Assembly (NCBI RefSeq): GCF_004362825.1
Contig: NZ_SNXZ01000001.1
Coordinates: 1,488,001 to 1,552,000 of the forward strand
DNA length: 64,000 bases
Origin: Labedaea rhizosphaerae
Lineage (GTDB): Bacteria; Actinomycetota; Actinomycetes; Mycobacteriales; Pseudonocardiaceae
Direction of reading: 5' to 3'
Position numbers and translations under genes: made by a program. This document shows positions 1 to 7,510 of this stretch, one piece after another. A model generated the notes under the pieces. That model was given only the letters and a program-made list of their open reading frames with translations. It had not been told where the DNA came from and ran no database searches. How positions within the stretch are numbered: the stretch's first letter is position 1; the number at the start of each line of letters is the position of its first letter.

Positions 1-1
1 C

Positions 2-100
2 GTGACCAGGCCGAATGGCGACGACCAGGTGGACGTGGCCGTGTACGCCCCAGACGCCTGGCAAGCGGCCGTGATTGGTGCTGGGGACGACATTCAGTAG
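2..100 (+). CDS. 3' end of an unidentified gene, cut by the window edge
   Basis: One frame is open from the left edge to a TAG at 98-100 and gives about 32 residues ending in DAWQAAVIGAGDDIQ. The GTG at position 2 is probably internal, not a start. The tail (a beta-like stretch followed by AW) faintly resembles the end of DUF397-type proteins of actinomycetes, but too little is visible to name a family. A hairpin follows at 139-174, which supports a real gene end here. It lies on the inner side of the tRNA scar at 981-1027, so it probably belongs to an integrated element. Confidence 0.3.
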   Translation: MTRPNGDDQVDVAVYAPDAWQAAVIGAGDDIQ

Positions 101-138
101 CTCGGGCGCGCCCAGTTTGGCATCACACTCGCCTGCGA

Positions 139-174
139 CGAAGGCCCCGGTCCGACATGGACGCCGGGCCTTCG
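139..174. terminator. Hairpin between two converging genes
   Basis: The arms GAAGGCCC (140-147) and GGGCCTTC (166-173) are complementary, with further pairing inside (CGG/GCC-like and TCC/GGA) around the loop GACAT. It sits between the gene end at 100 and the minus-strand gene end at 183, so it can serve as a shared bidirectional terminator. There is no long T-run. Confidence 0.5.
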
Positions 175-182
175 GACACCGA

Positions 183-692
183 TCAGGGGTCGTTCTTGCG
201 TGTGTCGCCCTTGGTTTCACGCTCAATCGCTTGTTCGAGCTCGTTGAAGGCGGCGGCGAGTTCCCGTTGCACGGCGATCTGGTTGCCGAGGCGTATCGAG
301 GGCAAGTTCTGAGCATCCTCGTCCTCAGGGACGGCCCGGTCTAGGCCAAGGTCGTAGCCCAGGATTATGGCTCCGATCTTGTTGAACTTGCGCTGGACAT
401 CGTCAGAGGCGAACTGGGTGCAGCGCGCGCCCAGCCGAACCCGATCTGTCGGAGACATCCGGGTGTCGACCTTCGGCGTAAGCCGGTATCTATCACTTAG
501 CTCGCCCAAGAACCACGACTTCTCGGCGTGTGCCTCGGACAGCAGATCGATGTAAAGCTGAGAGCGCTGCCCGCGCCGCCAGCGGTCCTCCTCGAGACGC
601 CTGGTGAAGTTGAAGGTGATCTGGGGAACGGTGATCGACACGACGCCGGCGATGATCGCGGAGCTGATCGCCGGCAGGATTGCAGTCCACAC
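183..692 (-). CDS. Hypothetical protein with N-terminal membrane anchor
   Basis: A 169-residue protein starting at GTG 692. Residues 3-26 form one hydrophobic segment (AILPAISSAIIAGVVSITVP). The rest is charged and predicted helical: an Arg/Glu-rich stretch directly after the membrane segment (RRLEEDRWRRGQR), then a long amphipathic part and a charged C-terminus (RETKGDTRKNDP). This suggests a single-pass membrane protein with a cytoplasmic helical domain. No enzyme motif is visible and I do not recognise the family. It lies inside the stretch bounded by the tRNA remnant at 981-1027, so it is probably cargo of an integrated element. The 290 bases between its start and that remnant show no gene. 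Confidence 0.55.
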   Translation of the reverse strand: MWTAILPAISSAIIAGVVSITVPQITFNFTRRLEEDRWRRGQRSQLYIDLLSEAHAEKSWFLGELSDRYRLTPKVDTRMSPTDRVRLGARCTQFASDDVQRKFNKIGAIILGYDLGLDRAVPEDEDAQNLPSIRLGNQIAVQRELAAAFNELEQAIERETKGDTRKNDP

Positions 693-980
693 GTCGGGGC
701 TATCGCGGTCCGCTCGGGCGCTGTTGCTTGTTCACGCGAAGTAGCCCACCGAGCGGCCATTCTGGGCGTGGCCATGATCAACGCGGCATCGGATCACGGA
801 CCGAGGTCCCCAATCCGAGACTCGGCAGCGAACGATCAGGGGCCAAGCAACGGTGTTTAGCTAGCGGCTCGTGACGGCGGCGATGACTGCGAAACCTAGC
901 GAGACAGAGCCGCAACAGGCAGACAATCCACGGTAGTAGTCATGCTGACCTGGCGAAACCATTCTAAGCACCACCTAGCT

Positions 981-1027
981 ACGCACTTTTAATCCGTAGG
1001 TTCTGGGTTCGAGCCCCAGGCGCCCTA
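981..1027 (+). other. 3' fragment of tRNA-Lys(TTT), probable att site of an integrated element
   Basis: From the anticodon loop CTTTTAA (986-992) onward the sequence is a tRNA 3' half: anticodon-stem strand TCCGT, variable loop AGGTT, T-stem CTGGG (1003-1007), T-loop TTCGAGC (1008-1014), T-stem CCCAG (1015-1019), acceptor strand GCGCCCT (1020-1026) and discriminator A (1027). No 5' acceptor strand, D-arm or GCTCAG-like D-stem precedes it. Such 40-50 base tRNA 3' remnants are typically left when an integrase uses a tRNA gene as attachment site and the intact gene is rebuilt at the other end. The integrase and other att half are outside the window. Confidence 0.65.
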
Positions 1028-1139
1028 CTCGGCCTTAGGCACCGCCTGTTCGGCGCGCACGCCTTCCCCCCGGCGGTCTTCGTTGTTCTTTGTGGGGCCG
1101 AGCCTCACACCCCGGCCGGGGGCGTGCCCCGGACCCCCA

Positions 1140-1628
1140 TCAGTTCGGGCTGCGGAGGTGCGGCGCCTCTAGTTGTTTGTCGCTGTCTTTCTCTGGGGTG
1201 GTGGTCAGCAGCAGGACGAAGGCGGTCAGGAACAGCACGAAGCCCACCGTGTGGCCTAGTTCCCAGCGCACGCGCAGCGACGTCCAGTCGACGGGCACCG
1301 TGACCTGGTCGCTCGACGAGATCGGCAGCCGCTGGTTCACCGGGTAGATCACCGCGAGGAACGACGCGAGGGCGGCCACCTGCAACCCGGCCGCCCACCA
1401 CGTCGGCGCCCGCCGGACCCGGAACGCCAGCACCACGCCCACGATGACCGCCAACACGTACACGACCGCGCCCAACGTGCCGAACCACGTGTACAGCGAC
1501 TCCTGCAGCCGCACCCACAGCTGCCCCGAATAGCCCTGCTTCGCCGGCCATTCCAGGGCGTGCGCGAACTCCAGGCCCATCGTGAGCGCGGTCAACAGCA
1601 CCGCGGCGAACCACAAACCCCGACGCAT
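1140..1628 (-). CDS. DUF1772-like four-helix membrane protein
   Basis: A 162-residue integral membrane protein. Four hydrophobic segments are visible: around residues 4-22 (LWFAAVLLTALTMGLEF), 48-68 (LGAVVYVLAVIVGVVLAF), 78-95 and 126-146. Between the third and fourth lies a conserved-looking VPVDWTSLRVRWELGH stretch. Topology and the WxxxRxRWExxH motif match the DUF1772/anthrone-oxygenase-like family, small membrane proteins whose substrates are mostly unknown. ATG 1628 is preferred over an upstream TTG at 1634. It starts 9 bases after the cupin gene stop and is probably co-transcribed with it under the divergent MarR regulator. I infer membership of a small stress or small-molecule-responsive module; function is not known. 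Confidence 0.7.
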   Translation of the reverse strand: MRRGLWFAAVLLTALTMGLEFAHALEWPAKQGYSGQLWVRLQESLYTWFGTLGAVVYVLAVIVGVVLAFRVRRAPTWWAAGLQVAALASFLAVIYPVNQRLPISSSDQVTVPVDWTSLRVRWELGHTVGFVLFLTAFVLLLTTTPEKDSDKQLEAPHLRSPN

Positions 1629-1637
1629 ACCCAAATG

Positions 1638-2006
1638 TTATTGCGCCCACGGCAGGGGGCGCGACTCGCCGTTCGCGGTGACCGTCGCGTCCGCCCGCAT
1701 GCAGACGACCGCCTCGACCGGGCCGGTCGGTGCGCTGATCCGGCGGGAAACCCCGGCCGGCAACACAAGTGACTGACCTTCACCGACCACAGTGGACTCT
1801 TCGCCCACGGCCACGGTCACGGTCAGCGAGCCGGACACCGGCAACCACACCTGTTCCCGGTCGATCACGTGCTCCGGGCCGCTGGCGCCCTCGGCCATCA
1901 CGACCTTCCAAGCCGACAGCTCCTCGCTGCCCAGGCTCGGGGCCGCGAACGTCGTCATGGTCGCGTTCGGGGTGGTGATCACCGTGAAGTCCTTGATGAC
2001 TGGCAC
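1638..2006 (-). CDS. Single-domain cupin protein
   Basis: A 122-residue protein with one cupin barrel. GPEHVIDREQVWLPVSGSLTV resembles cupin motif 1, with H-x-x-x-x-E-x-x-x-x-x-x-G spacing, and EGQSLVLPAG is the stretch leading to motif 2. No signal peptide is present. The chosen start is GTG 2006, because a perfect AGGAGG (2012-2017) lies five bases upstream; a TTG at 2024 would place the start inside the operator and lose the Shine-Dalgarno. The family includes dioxygenases and non-catalytic ligand binders, and the sequence does not decide which. It heads the minus-strand cupin-DUF1772 pair, divergent from the MarR gene, and its ribosome binding site lies next to the operator dyad at 2018-2063, so repression by that MarR protein is likely. 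Confidence 0.75.
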   Translation of the reverse strand: MPVIKDFTVITTPNATMTTFAAPSLGSEELSAWKVVMAEGASGPEHVIDREQVWLPVSGSLTVTVAVGEESTVVGEGQSLVLPAGVSRRISAPTGPVEAVVCMRADATVTANGESRPLPWAQ

Positions 2007-2017
2007 TGCATCCTCCT

Positions 2018-2063
2018 GAGTCAAGTAGCTTTACTCGCAGCACTGAGTAAACCTACTTGACTC
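2018..2063. promoter_or_regulatory. 46-bp dyad, probable MarR operator in the divergent promoter
   Basis: Two 19-bp arms, 2018-2036 and 2045-2063, are inverted repeats with one mismatch. Each contains the half-site TACTTGACTC or its complement. A second, overlapping inverted repeat (CTTGA ... TCAAG) extends to 2075. The dyad covers the whole gap between the cupin and MarR genes. A regulator bound here would block both, the usual arrangement for autoregulated MarR systems. Confidence 0.7.
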
Positions 2064-2065
2064 AC

Positions 2066-2533
2066 ATGTGTCAAGATGTCGGCATGCTGGACGACCTCGA
2101 GCTCGTCTTCCTGCTCGGCCACGGCTACAACGCGCTGCTCGGCGAGTTCGTGCGGCGGCTCGACGCGGCCGGGTACGGCGACCTGCGTCCCGCGCACGGC
2201 TTCGTCTTCCAGGCGCTCTGGGGTCCGGGCAAGACCGCGAGCGAACTCGCCGAGCACCTCGGCGTCACCAAGCAGGCCGCCGGGCAGCTGGTCGACGAGC
2301 TCGAACGCCGCGGCTACGTCAAGCGCGTCGCCCACCCGGCGGGTGGGCGGCGCCGGCTCGTCGTGCTGACCGAGGCCGCTGAGCGGCACCTGCGGGTCGC
2401 GGGCGAGACGCTGCACCAGTTGGAGCGCGAACTCGCGGAGGCGATCCCGCTCGGGGAACTGCGCGAAGGCCTGGTCACGCTGGTGCGGACGCTCAGCGGT
2501 GATCACTTGCCGCCACTTCGCCCGATTTGGTGA
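2066..2533 (+). CDS. MarR-family transcriptional regulator
   Basis: About 155 residues. The middle holds a winged helix-turn-helix: KTASELAEHLGVTKQAAGQL is the helix-turn-helix, followed by ELERRGYVKRVAHPAGGRRR, the recognition region and wing with the D/R-rich loop typical of MarR. The C-terminus is a dimerisation helix (LHQLERELAEAI). No cysteine-pair redox switch is obvious. ATG 2066 and ATG 2084 are both possible starts; neither has a good Shine-Dalgarno, so the message may be nearly leaderless. It is transcribed away from the cupin-DUF1772 pair across a 46-bp dyad. The natural reading is an autorepressor that also controls that pair; the ligand is unknown. Confidence 0.85.
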   Translation: MCQDVGMLDDLELVFLLGHGYNALLGEFVRRLDAAGYGDLRPAHGFVFQALWGPGKTASELAEHLGVTKQAAGQLVDELERRGYVKRVAHPAGGRRRLVVLTEAAERHLRVAGETLHQLERELAEAIPLGELREGLVTLVRTLSGDHLPPLRPIW

Positions 2534-2596
2534 ATGTTGCGTACAAGTGGCTCTCGAGTGGAATACCACCTGTGCAAGCGAACGTTGAAAACACAA

Positions 2597-2684
2597 GGCA
2601 GCCGTCGCCCGCCGAAGGGTAAGGGCCGGTCATGAGCGCCGCCTTCACAAGCCGCGCAGGGTTCGACTCCCTCGGTTGCCACCA
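2597..2684 (+). ncRNA. tRNA-like element with unusual fold and encoded CCA
   Basis: The 3' end has a T-arm-like AGGG TTCGACT CCCT (T-loop consensus TTCGANT) followed by CGGTTGCC, A and CCA. The 5' end GGCAGCCG (2597-2604) pairs with CGGTTGCC (2673-2680) over eight positions with one G-U. The span to the discriminator is 85 nt. A D-arm-like GCCC/GGGC pair is present, but no standard 5-bp anticodon stem with a 7-nt loop can be drawn; CATGAGC- and TTCACA-type loops both fail to pair. It may be a decayed tRNA, a recombination scar, or a non-canonical tRNA with an 8+4 acceptor branch. The remaining bases from 2534 to 2711 hold no gene. Confidence 0.35.
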
Positions 2685-2686
2685 CG

Positions 2687-2704
2687 CTCAATCGTTTGAT
2701 TGAG
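2687..2704. promoter_or_regulatory. Perfect 7-bp inverted repeat before the PLP enzyme gene
   Basis: CTCAATC (2687-2693) and GATTGAG (2698-2704) flank the spacer GTTT, ending eight bases before ATG 2712. The symmetry and position suggest an operator or a small hairpin over the ribosome binding region. The half-site differs from that of the MarR dyad, so another regulator is implied. Confidence 0.45.
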
Positions 2705-2711
2705 TAGGCGG

Positions 2712-4109
2712 ATGGTCCCCGCATCAGAGGTTCTGGCCGAACTCGCCGAGCGTCACCTCGCCGACGAGCCAGGCGGTGGGAAACCGGGCGTTGCCAACAC
2801 CTTCGACTCCGGGCTCGCGTCCGTCGAGCGCGTCGCGGTCGCCGCCTACGAGAGCTACCTGCACGTCAACGGGCTCTACCCCACCTCCTTCCCCAGCATC
2901 TCCGGCCTGGAGCACGACCTCGTCGCGATGGTCGGCGCGCGCCTGAACGCCCCGGCGGGCGCGGCCGGGAGCTGGACCAGCGGCGGCACCGAGAGCTGCC
3001 TGCTCGCCGCCAAGGCCGCCCGCGACGCGCACCCCGAGATCGACGCGCCACAGATCGTCTTCGCCCGCACGGCGCACGCGGCCTGGATCAAAGCGGCGAA
3101 GTACTTCGGCCTCGAGGCCGTGGTCACCGACGTCGACCACGAGAGCTTGCAGGTCGATCCGCAAGCGTTCGCCGACGCCATCACCGAGCGGACCGTGCTG
3201 GTCGTCGTCTCCGCGCCCTCCTACGGCCACGGCGTGCTCGACCCGGTGGAAGCGGTCGCGGCCATCTGCGTCGAGCGCGGCGTCCGGTTGCACGTCGACG
3301 CGTGCATCGGCGGCTGGGTGCTGCCCTACGCCGAGCAGCTCGGCTATCCCGTGCGGCCGTGGGACTTCCGCGTCCCCGGCGTCTCGTCGATCTCCGTCGA
3401 CCTGCACAAGTACGGCTACGCGCCCAAGGGCTGCTCGATCCTGCTCTACCGCGACGCGCAGTTGCGTCGGCCGCAGTACTTCGTGACCTCGCGCTGGACC
3501 GGCTATCCCGTGGTCAACTCCACCATGCAGAGCTCCAAGGCCGGCGGCCTGCTCGCCGCCGCCTGGGCGGTCATGCGCCACCTCGGCGACGACGGCTACC
3601 TCGACCTCGTGCGCGCCACCATGGCCGCGACCACCGAACTGGTCGAGGGCGTGCACGCCATCGAAGGCTTACGGGTGCTCGGCACCCCGGCCGCGAGCCT
3701 GGTCGCGATCACCACCGACGGGCCCGACTTCTTCGCGTTCCTCGACGAACTCGAAGCCCGTGGCTGGCCGATCCAGCCGCAGCTCTCCCAGCCCGGCGTG
3801 CCCGCCGCGATCCACCTGACGCTCACCGCGACCCACGGCAAGTACGTGTCGGAGTTGCTGGCGGCGCTGGCCGAATCCAGTGCGGCGGCCCGCAACCGGG
3901 AGCCGCTGCCGACCCCCGAACAGCGCGCCAAGGTCAACGGACTGGCCGAGGACGCCTCGCCGGACCAGCTGTTCGGGCTGGTCGGCGAGGCGCTCGCGGA
4001 GGCAGGCGGCCGGATGGCGCCGATCCACGCCCTGCTCGACTCGCTGCCACCGACGCTTCAGGAATCGGCGTTGCTGGCGTTCTTCGAGGGTCTCAACCCG
4101 CCGCTGTAG
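2712..4109 (+). CDS. PLP-dependent decarboxylase/lyase of the sphingosine-1-phosphate lyase type
   Basis: About 465 residues with a complete fold-type I aminotransferase/decarboxylase core. GSWTSGGTESCLLAAKAA is the phosphate-binding region and HVDACIGGW gives the Asp that contacts the pyridinium nitrogen. SVDLHKYGYAPKGCS carries the PLP Schiff-base lysine (about residue 233), preceded by His as in group II decarboxylases and sphingosine-1-phosphate lyase. Length and the HVDAC/DLHKYGYAPKG motifs fit the actinobacterial S1P-lyase-like aminotransferase class V family; substrate cannot be read from the sequence. ATG 2712 is favoured over TTG 2700. A small inverted repeat lies directly upstream. 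The last 17 bases of coding sequence overlap the 3' end of the converging hydrolase gene. Confidence 0.8.
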   Translation: MVPASEVLAELAERHLADEPGGGKPGVANTFDSGLASVERVAVAAYESYLHVNGLYPTSFPSISGLEHDLVAMVGARLNAPAGAAGSWTSGGTESCLLAAKAARDAHPEIDAPQIVFARTAHAAWIKAAKYFGLEAVVTDVDHESLQVDPQAFADAITERTVLVVVSAPSYGHGVLDPVEAVAAICVERGVRLHVDACIGGWVLPYAEQLGYPVRPWDFRVPGVSSISVDLHKYGYAPKGCSILLYRDAQLRRPQYFVTSRWTGYPVVNSTMQSSKAGGLLAAAWAVMRHLGDDGYLDLVRATMAATTELVEGVHAIEGLRVLGTPAASLVAITTDGPDFFAFLDELEARGWPIQPQLSQPGVPAAIHLTLTATHGKYVSELLAALAESSAAARNREPLPTPEQRAKVNGLAEDASPDQLFGLVGEALAEAGGRMAPIHALLDSLPPTLQESALLAFFEGLNPPL

Positions 4110-5661
4110 GAACGGTCAGCACCGACGGATCACCGGCAGGCGAACCGAACGTGACCGTGCCGCCGAGCTTGCTGGTGCTGGTGTAGCGGAGGTCCATCGA
4201 ATCGACGACCAACGTCAGGTGGTGGCCCTTCGGCACGGTCCACACCGTGGGCTCCAGCCGCAGATCGAGCGACTGGCTCCCGCTGGCGTGCAACGTGATC
4301 GGCTTGTGCGTGATGAGCCCGCCGTTGCCGAGCGCGTCGACGTCGTAGAGGTACGCGACCAGCGTCGTGTCCGCTTTGGACGGTGTGACGGTGGCGTGCA
4401 GCCGGGCCGCGCCGGCGAGCGTCGCGGCTTGGCCGTACGCCGACGACGACCAGACCCCGGCGGCGTTCTTGTCGACGAGGACGGTGTTCACCAGCGGCGG
4501 GACGCCGAAGTAGCCCTGGAAGAGCCCGGTCAGCAGGATCGGGCCGCTGTCGGCGATCGTCGGCACGCCGGTCAGCTCGGTGCGCTTCCAACCGGTCGAC
4601 TGGCCGCCGAGCTTGCCGAAGCCGGTCAGGTCGGGCTTGGACAGGTAGAGGTTGTGGCCGGTGCCCACCGACTGCCAGTCCGGGTAGGACCGCCAGTCCC
4701 GGGTCGTCTTGTCCTGCAAGCGAACCGGCTGTTCGCCGTCGACGCCGTTGGCGGCGCCCAACAGGTAGTGGTCCATCCAGCGGGCGGTGGTGTCCCACGA
4801 CTCGTTGGTGATGCCGGTGAGGCCGGGGATCTCGGCGGTGCCGTGGTCGCCGGGCTGCAGCAGCAGGCGCTTGGGCGTGGTGAGCCGCTGGAAGAAGTCG
4901 GTGATCTGGCTCGGCGGGAAGAGCGAGTCGTCCCACTGGTTGGCGATCATGACGGCCGGGTGGTTGGCGTTGATCCGGTCGACCTTCGTGGCCGCGGAGC
5001 GCGCCGGGCCGAGCGGCTTGATCGCGTCGATGTCGCCGGCCAGGAAGTCGATCTGCGCCTTGACCATCTCGGGGCTCGGCTTGCTGGTCACGTCGCCGAT
5101 CAGCAACAACGCGGCCGCGGCTTGCACGGCGACGGTGTCGTTCGGGTCGAGCGAGCCGATCAGGTCGGTCCACGCGCTCATCGCCGAGACGGCCTTGATC
5201 CGCGGGTCGTCGGCCGCCGCGAGCAGCCCGACGCCCGCGCCGTAAGAGATACCGACGACACCGACCCGGTTCAGGTCGGCGTGGTGGTTGCCGGCCCAGT
5301 CGATCACCGCGCTGACGTCGCCGACCGTGGCCGGGCCCGCGATGTCGTTCTGGCCGCCGGAGTCGTAGAAGCCGCGGCTGGAGTAGCTGATCACCTCGTA
5401 GCCGTGCTCGGTGGCCAGCCTGCCCGCCGCGCCGACGTACTCGAGGTTCGGCGTGCCCCAGCTCGAGGGCATGACGAGCAGCGGGAACGGTCCGTTGCCG
5501 CGACCGGTCGGGGTCAGCACGAACGCCTTGAGGGGGTCGCCGCCGTAGCCGGGGATCGTCTGGTAGGAGATGTCGTAACCGGTGTCCGCCGTCGCGGCGG
5601 GGACGACCCCACCGACGAGCATCGTGGAAACCGCGGCCGTCACCAAGATCAGTCTGCGCAT
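4093..5661 (-). CDS. Secreted CocE/NonD-type alpha/beta hydrolase (X-Pro dipeptidyl-peptidase-like)
   Basis: A 522-residue exported enzyme. Starting from ATG 5661 the first 27 residues are a classical signal peptide (MRRLILVTAAVSTMLVGG, cleavage near ATADT). An alpha/beta hydrolase domain follows: LVMPSSWG near the oxyanion hole, nucleophile elbow GISYGAG with Ser139, acid in NQWDDSLFPP, and His in QPGDHGT. The C-terminal third (from about residue 300) is the beta-rich jelly-roll of the CocE/PepX C-terminal domain. These enzymes hydrolyse peptides or esters; the natural substrate is unknown. An in-frame start further upstream (5742) would place the signal peptide internally and is rejected. 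The gene converges on and overlaps the PLP-enzyme gene by 17 bases. Confidence 0.85.
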   Translation of the reverse strand: MRRLILVTAAVSTMLVGGVVPAATADTGYDISYQTIPGYGGDPLKAFVLTPTGRGNGPFPLLVMPSSWGTPNLEYVGAAGRLATEHGYEVISYSSRGFYDSGGQNDIAGPATVGDVSAVIDWAGNHHADLNRVGVVGISYGAGVGLLAAADDPRIKAVSAMSAWTDLIGSLDPNDTVAVQAAAALLLIGDVTSKPSPEMVKAQIDFLAGDIDAIKPLGPARSAATKVDRINANHPAVMIANQWDDSLFPPSQITDFFQRLTTPKRLLLQPGDHGTAEIPGLTGITNESWDTTARWMDHYLLGAANGVDGEQPVRLQDKTTRDWRSYPDWQSVGTGHNLYLSKPDLTGFGKLGGQSTGWKRTELTGVPTIADSGPILLTGLFQGYFGVPPLVNTVLVDKNAAGVWSSSAYGQAATLAGAARLHATVTPSKADTTLVAYLYDVDALGNGGLITHKPITLHASGSQSLDLRLEPTVWTVPKGHHLTLVVDSMDLRYTSTSKLGGTVTFGSPAGDPSVLTVPTAAG

Positions 5662-5772
5662 GCCCGCCCCGCCGGTGCTTGTGTGATTGTGGTTACTGAA
5701 CGGTAGCTTCACCGAAACCGCACGACAATCCGGCACAAACAACCTTGTCGGCCGTCACAAGAGGGAGCAAGG

Positions 5773-6942
5773 ATGAGCACCCCGCCGCCCTTCGGCGCCT
5801 ACCAGTCGGAGATCTACCTGCAGGGCTTGGCGGACGTGGTGCCGCCGTTCAGCACCGACGGCACCAGGTTGGACGACCTCGTGCGCGAGCGGCTCGAACC
5901 GGGGCCGTACGGGTACGTGGCCGGTGGGGCCGGTTCCGGGGACACGATGCGCAACAACCGGGAAGCGTTGCGGCGGTGGCAGATCGTGCCCCGGATGCTG
6001 ACCGGCGCTACCGACCGCGATCTCCGGACGTCGGTGCTCGGCACCTCGATGCCGGCGCCGATCATGCTGGCGCCGGTCGGCGTGCAGTCGATCGTGCACC
6101 CGGAGGGCGAGCTCGCGACCGCGCGAGCGGCGGCGGAGCTGGGCCTGCCGATGGTGATGTCGACCGCCTCGTCGCACACGATCGAGGAGGTCGCCGCGGC
6201 CAACGGATCCGGCCCCCGGTGGTTCCAGCTGTACTGGCCGAACGAGAACGAGGTTGCGGTGTCCATCTTGGACCGGGCCAAGGCCGCCGGGTTCACGACG
6301 CTGGTGGTCACTTTGGACACTTGGACGCTGGCGTGGCGCCCGCACGACCTCGATCAGTCCTACCTGCCGTTCATCCGGGGCGTCGGGACGGCGATCCCGT
6401 TCTCGGACCCGGCGTTCTGCGCGCCGTTGGCCGCGTCGCCTGCGGAGGACCTGAACATGGCGGTGCTGCGGTGGGTCGGGATGTTCACCGGCACCGACCG
6501 GCGCTGGGACGACCTGCCGTTCCTGCGCGAGCACTGGGACGGGCCGATTGTGCTCAAGGGCATCCAGCACGTCGCCGATGCCCGGCGGGCGGCGGAGGCG
6601 GGGATGGACGGGATCGTCGTGTCCAATCACGGCGGGCGCCAGGTCGACGGGGCCATCGGGTCACTGGACGCGTTGCCCGGAATCGTTGCGGCGGTCGGGG
6701 ATCGGCTCGCGGTGCTGTTCGACTCGGGCGTGCGGACCGGGGCCGATGTGCTGAAGGCTCTGGCTTTGGGCGCGCAGGCGGTTCTGGTCGGGCGGCCGTA
6801 TGTGTACGGGCTTGCGCTGGGTGGGCAGGATGGCGTGAAGCACGTGCTGCGCAGCCTGCTGGCCGAGCTGGATCTGGCGATGGCGTTGTCGGGGCACAGC
6901 TCCTTGGATCAGCTGACGCCGGACTCGTTGACCCACCTCTGA
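5773..6942 (+). CDS. FMN-dependent alpha-hydroxy-acid oxidase, lactate 2-monooxygenase type
   Basis: 389 residues spanning a complete FMN-binding TIM barrel. GYVAGGAGSGDTMRNN is the N-terminal FMN/substrate region, PIMLAPVGVQS and MSTASSHTIEEVAAA are barrel strands, and FQLYWPNENEV corresponds to the QLY motif. The catalytic signature SNHGGRQVDG holds the active-site His and substrate-binding Arg, followed by FDSGVRTGADVLKALALGAQAVLVGRP, the FMN phosphate site. The long insert HDLDQSYLPFIRGVGTAIPF between strand 4 and the catalytic loop is typical of the lactate 2-monooxygenase branch, not glycolate or lactate oxidase. A ribosome binding site AGGGAGCAAGG precedes the ATG. It is divergent from the hydrolase gene with about 110 bases between their starts. 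Confidence 0.85.
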   Translation: MSTPPPFGAYQSEIYLQGLADVVPPFSTDGTRLDDLVRERLEPGPYGYVAGGAGSGDTMRNNREALRRWQIVPRMLTGATDRDLRTSVLGTSMPAPIMLAPVGVQSIVHPEGELATARAAAELGLPMVMSTASSHTIEEVAAANGSGPRWFQLYWPNENEVAVSILDRAKAAGFTTLVVTLDTWTLAWRPHDLDQSYLPFIRGVGTAIPFSDPAFCAPLAASPAEDLNMAVLRWVGMFTGTDRRWDDLPFLREHWDGPIVLKGIQHVADARRAAEAGMDGIVVSNHGGRQVDGAIGSLDALPGIVAAVGDRLAVLFDSGVRTGADVLKALALGAQAVLVGRPYVYGLALGGQDGVKHVLRSLLAELDLAMALSGHSSLDQLTPDSLTHL

Positions 6943-7021
6943 CGAGTGCCAGCAGCCCGCCGGACAGGTCTGCCACGGCGGCGCTCGGTCACAGTCGCAC
7001 CGCCTCGACGATCCGCTGCGG

Positions 7022-7222
7022 GTCGCTGCCCGCCGGGCAGGTCGCTGCGTGGACGGATGGGTCTGCTGTCGCGCCGAGCAAGTCGCTGCGTGGACGGATG
7101 GGTCTGCTGTCGCGCCGGGCAGGTCGTTGCTTGGCCGAACAGGTCTGCTGTCGCCCTGAGTCTGTTGTCGCGCTGGGTCTGTTGCCTGGCCGGGCAGGTC
7201 GCTGGCTGGTCGGGCAGGTCTG
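7022..7222. repeat. Degenerate 41-bp tandem repeats in a 704-bp gene-free gap
   Basis: Two adjacent 41-bp units (7041-7081 and 7082-7122) are identical except at two or three positions near the end; each begins GTCGCTGCGT and contains GGTCTGCTGTCGCGCCG. Partial copies precede (from 7022) and follow (to about 7222: GGTCTGCTGTCGCC, GGTCTGTTG, GGGCAGGTCGCTGG). The units are out of phase with codons, so a repetitive protein is unlikely. The rest of 6943-7646 holds a variant DnaA-box pair and a terminator but no credible gene. Confidence 0.6.
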
Positions 7223-7510
7223 CTCCGGTGGCCTTGGCCGTCGGTTCAGGCGGGCCGTTCGACGGTCGTTTCGATCGGGGCCTCCTGGATGGGGTTGGGT
7301 CGGCGTGGGCGGGTGCTCTTGCGGCGGTGCCGGTGCTGGCTGCGGCACTGCGTCTTTACAGCAGACGCGCCGTGCACCTAAATCCGGGCACAATCCGAGG
7401 CTCGGTCACCGGATCGGGCGACGTGCAACGTGGCTGGGGACGGACCCGGACAGGGCTCCTGCCAGCGAGTTTACCGGGATTGAGCGCGCGGCAAGCACCC
7501 ACGCGAGATC

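Noticed and set aside
3880-5706. A 608-residue plus-strand open frame
   Set aside because: It overlaps the PLP enzyme in another frame and runs antisense to the CocE-type hydrolase with its complete catalytic triad; no family motif.
5662-5742. Upstream in-frame start for the CocE-type hydrolase
   Set aside because: It would add 27 residues ahead of a perfect signal peptide; ATG 5661 is the functional start.
6989-7393. A 134-residue minus-strand frame over the tandem repeats
   Set aside because: Pro/Arg-rich translation of the repeats without ribosome binding site; the 41-bp unit is not in phase with codons.
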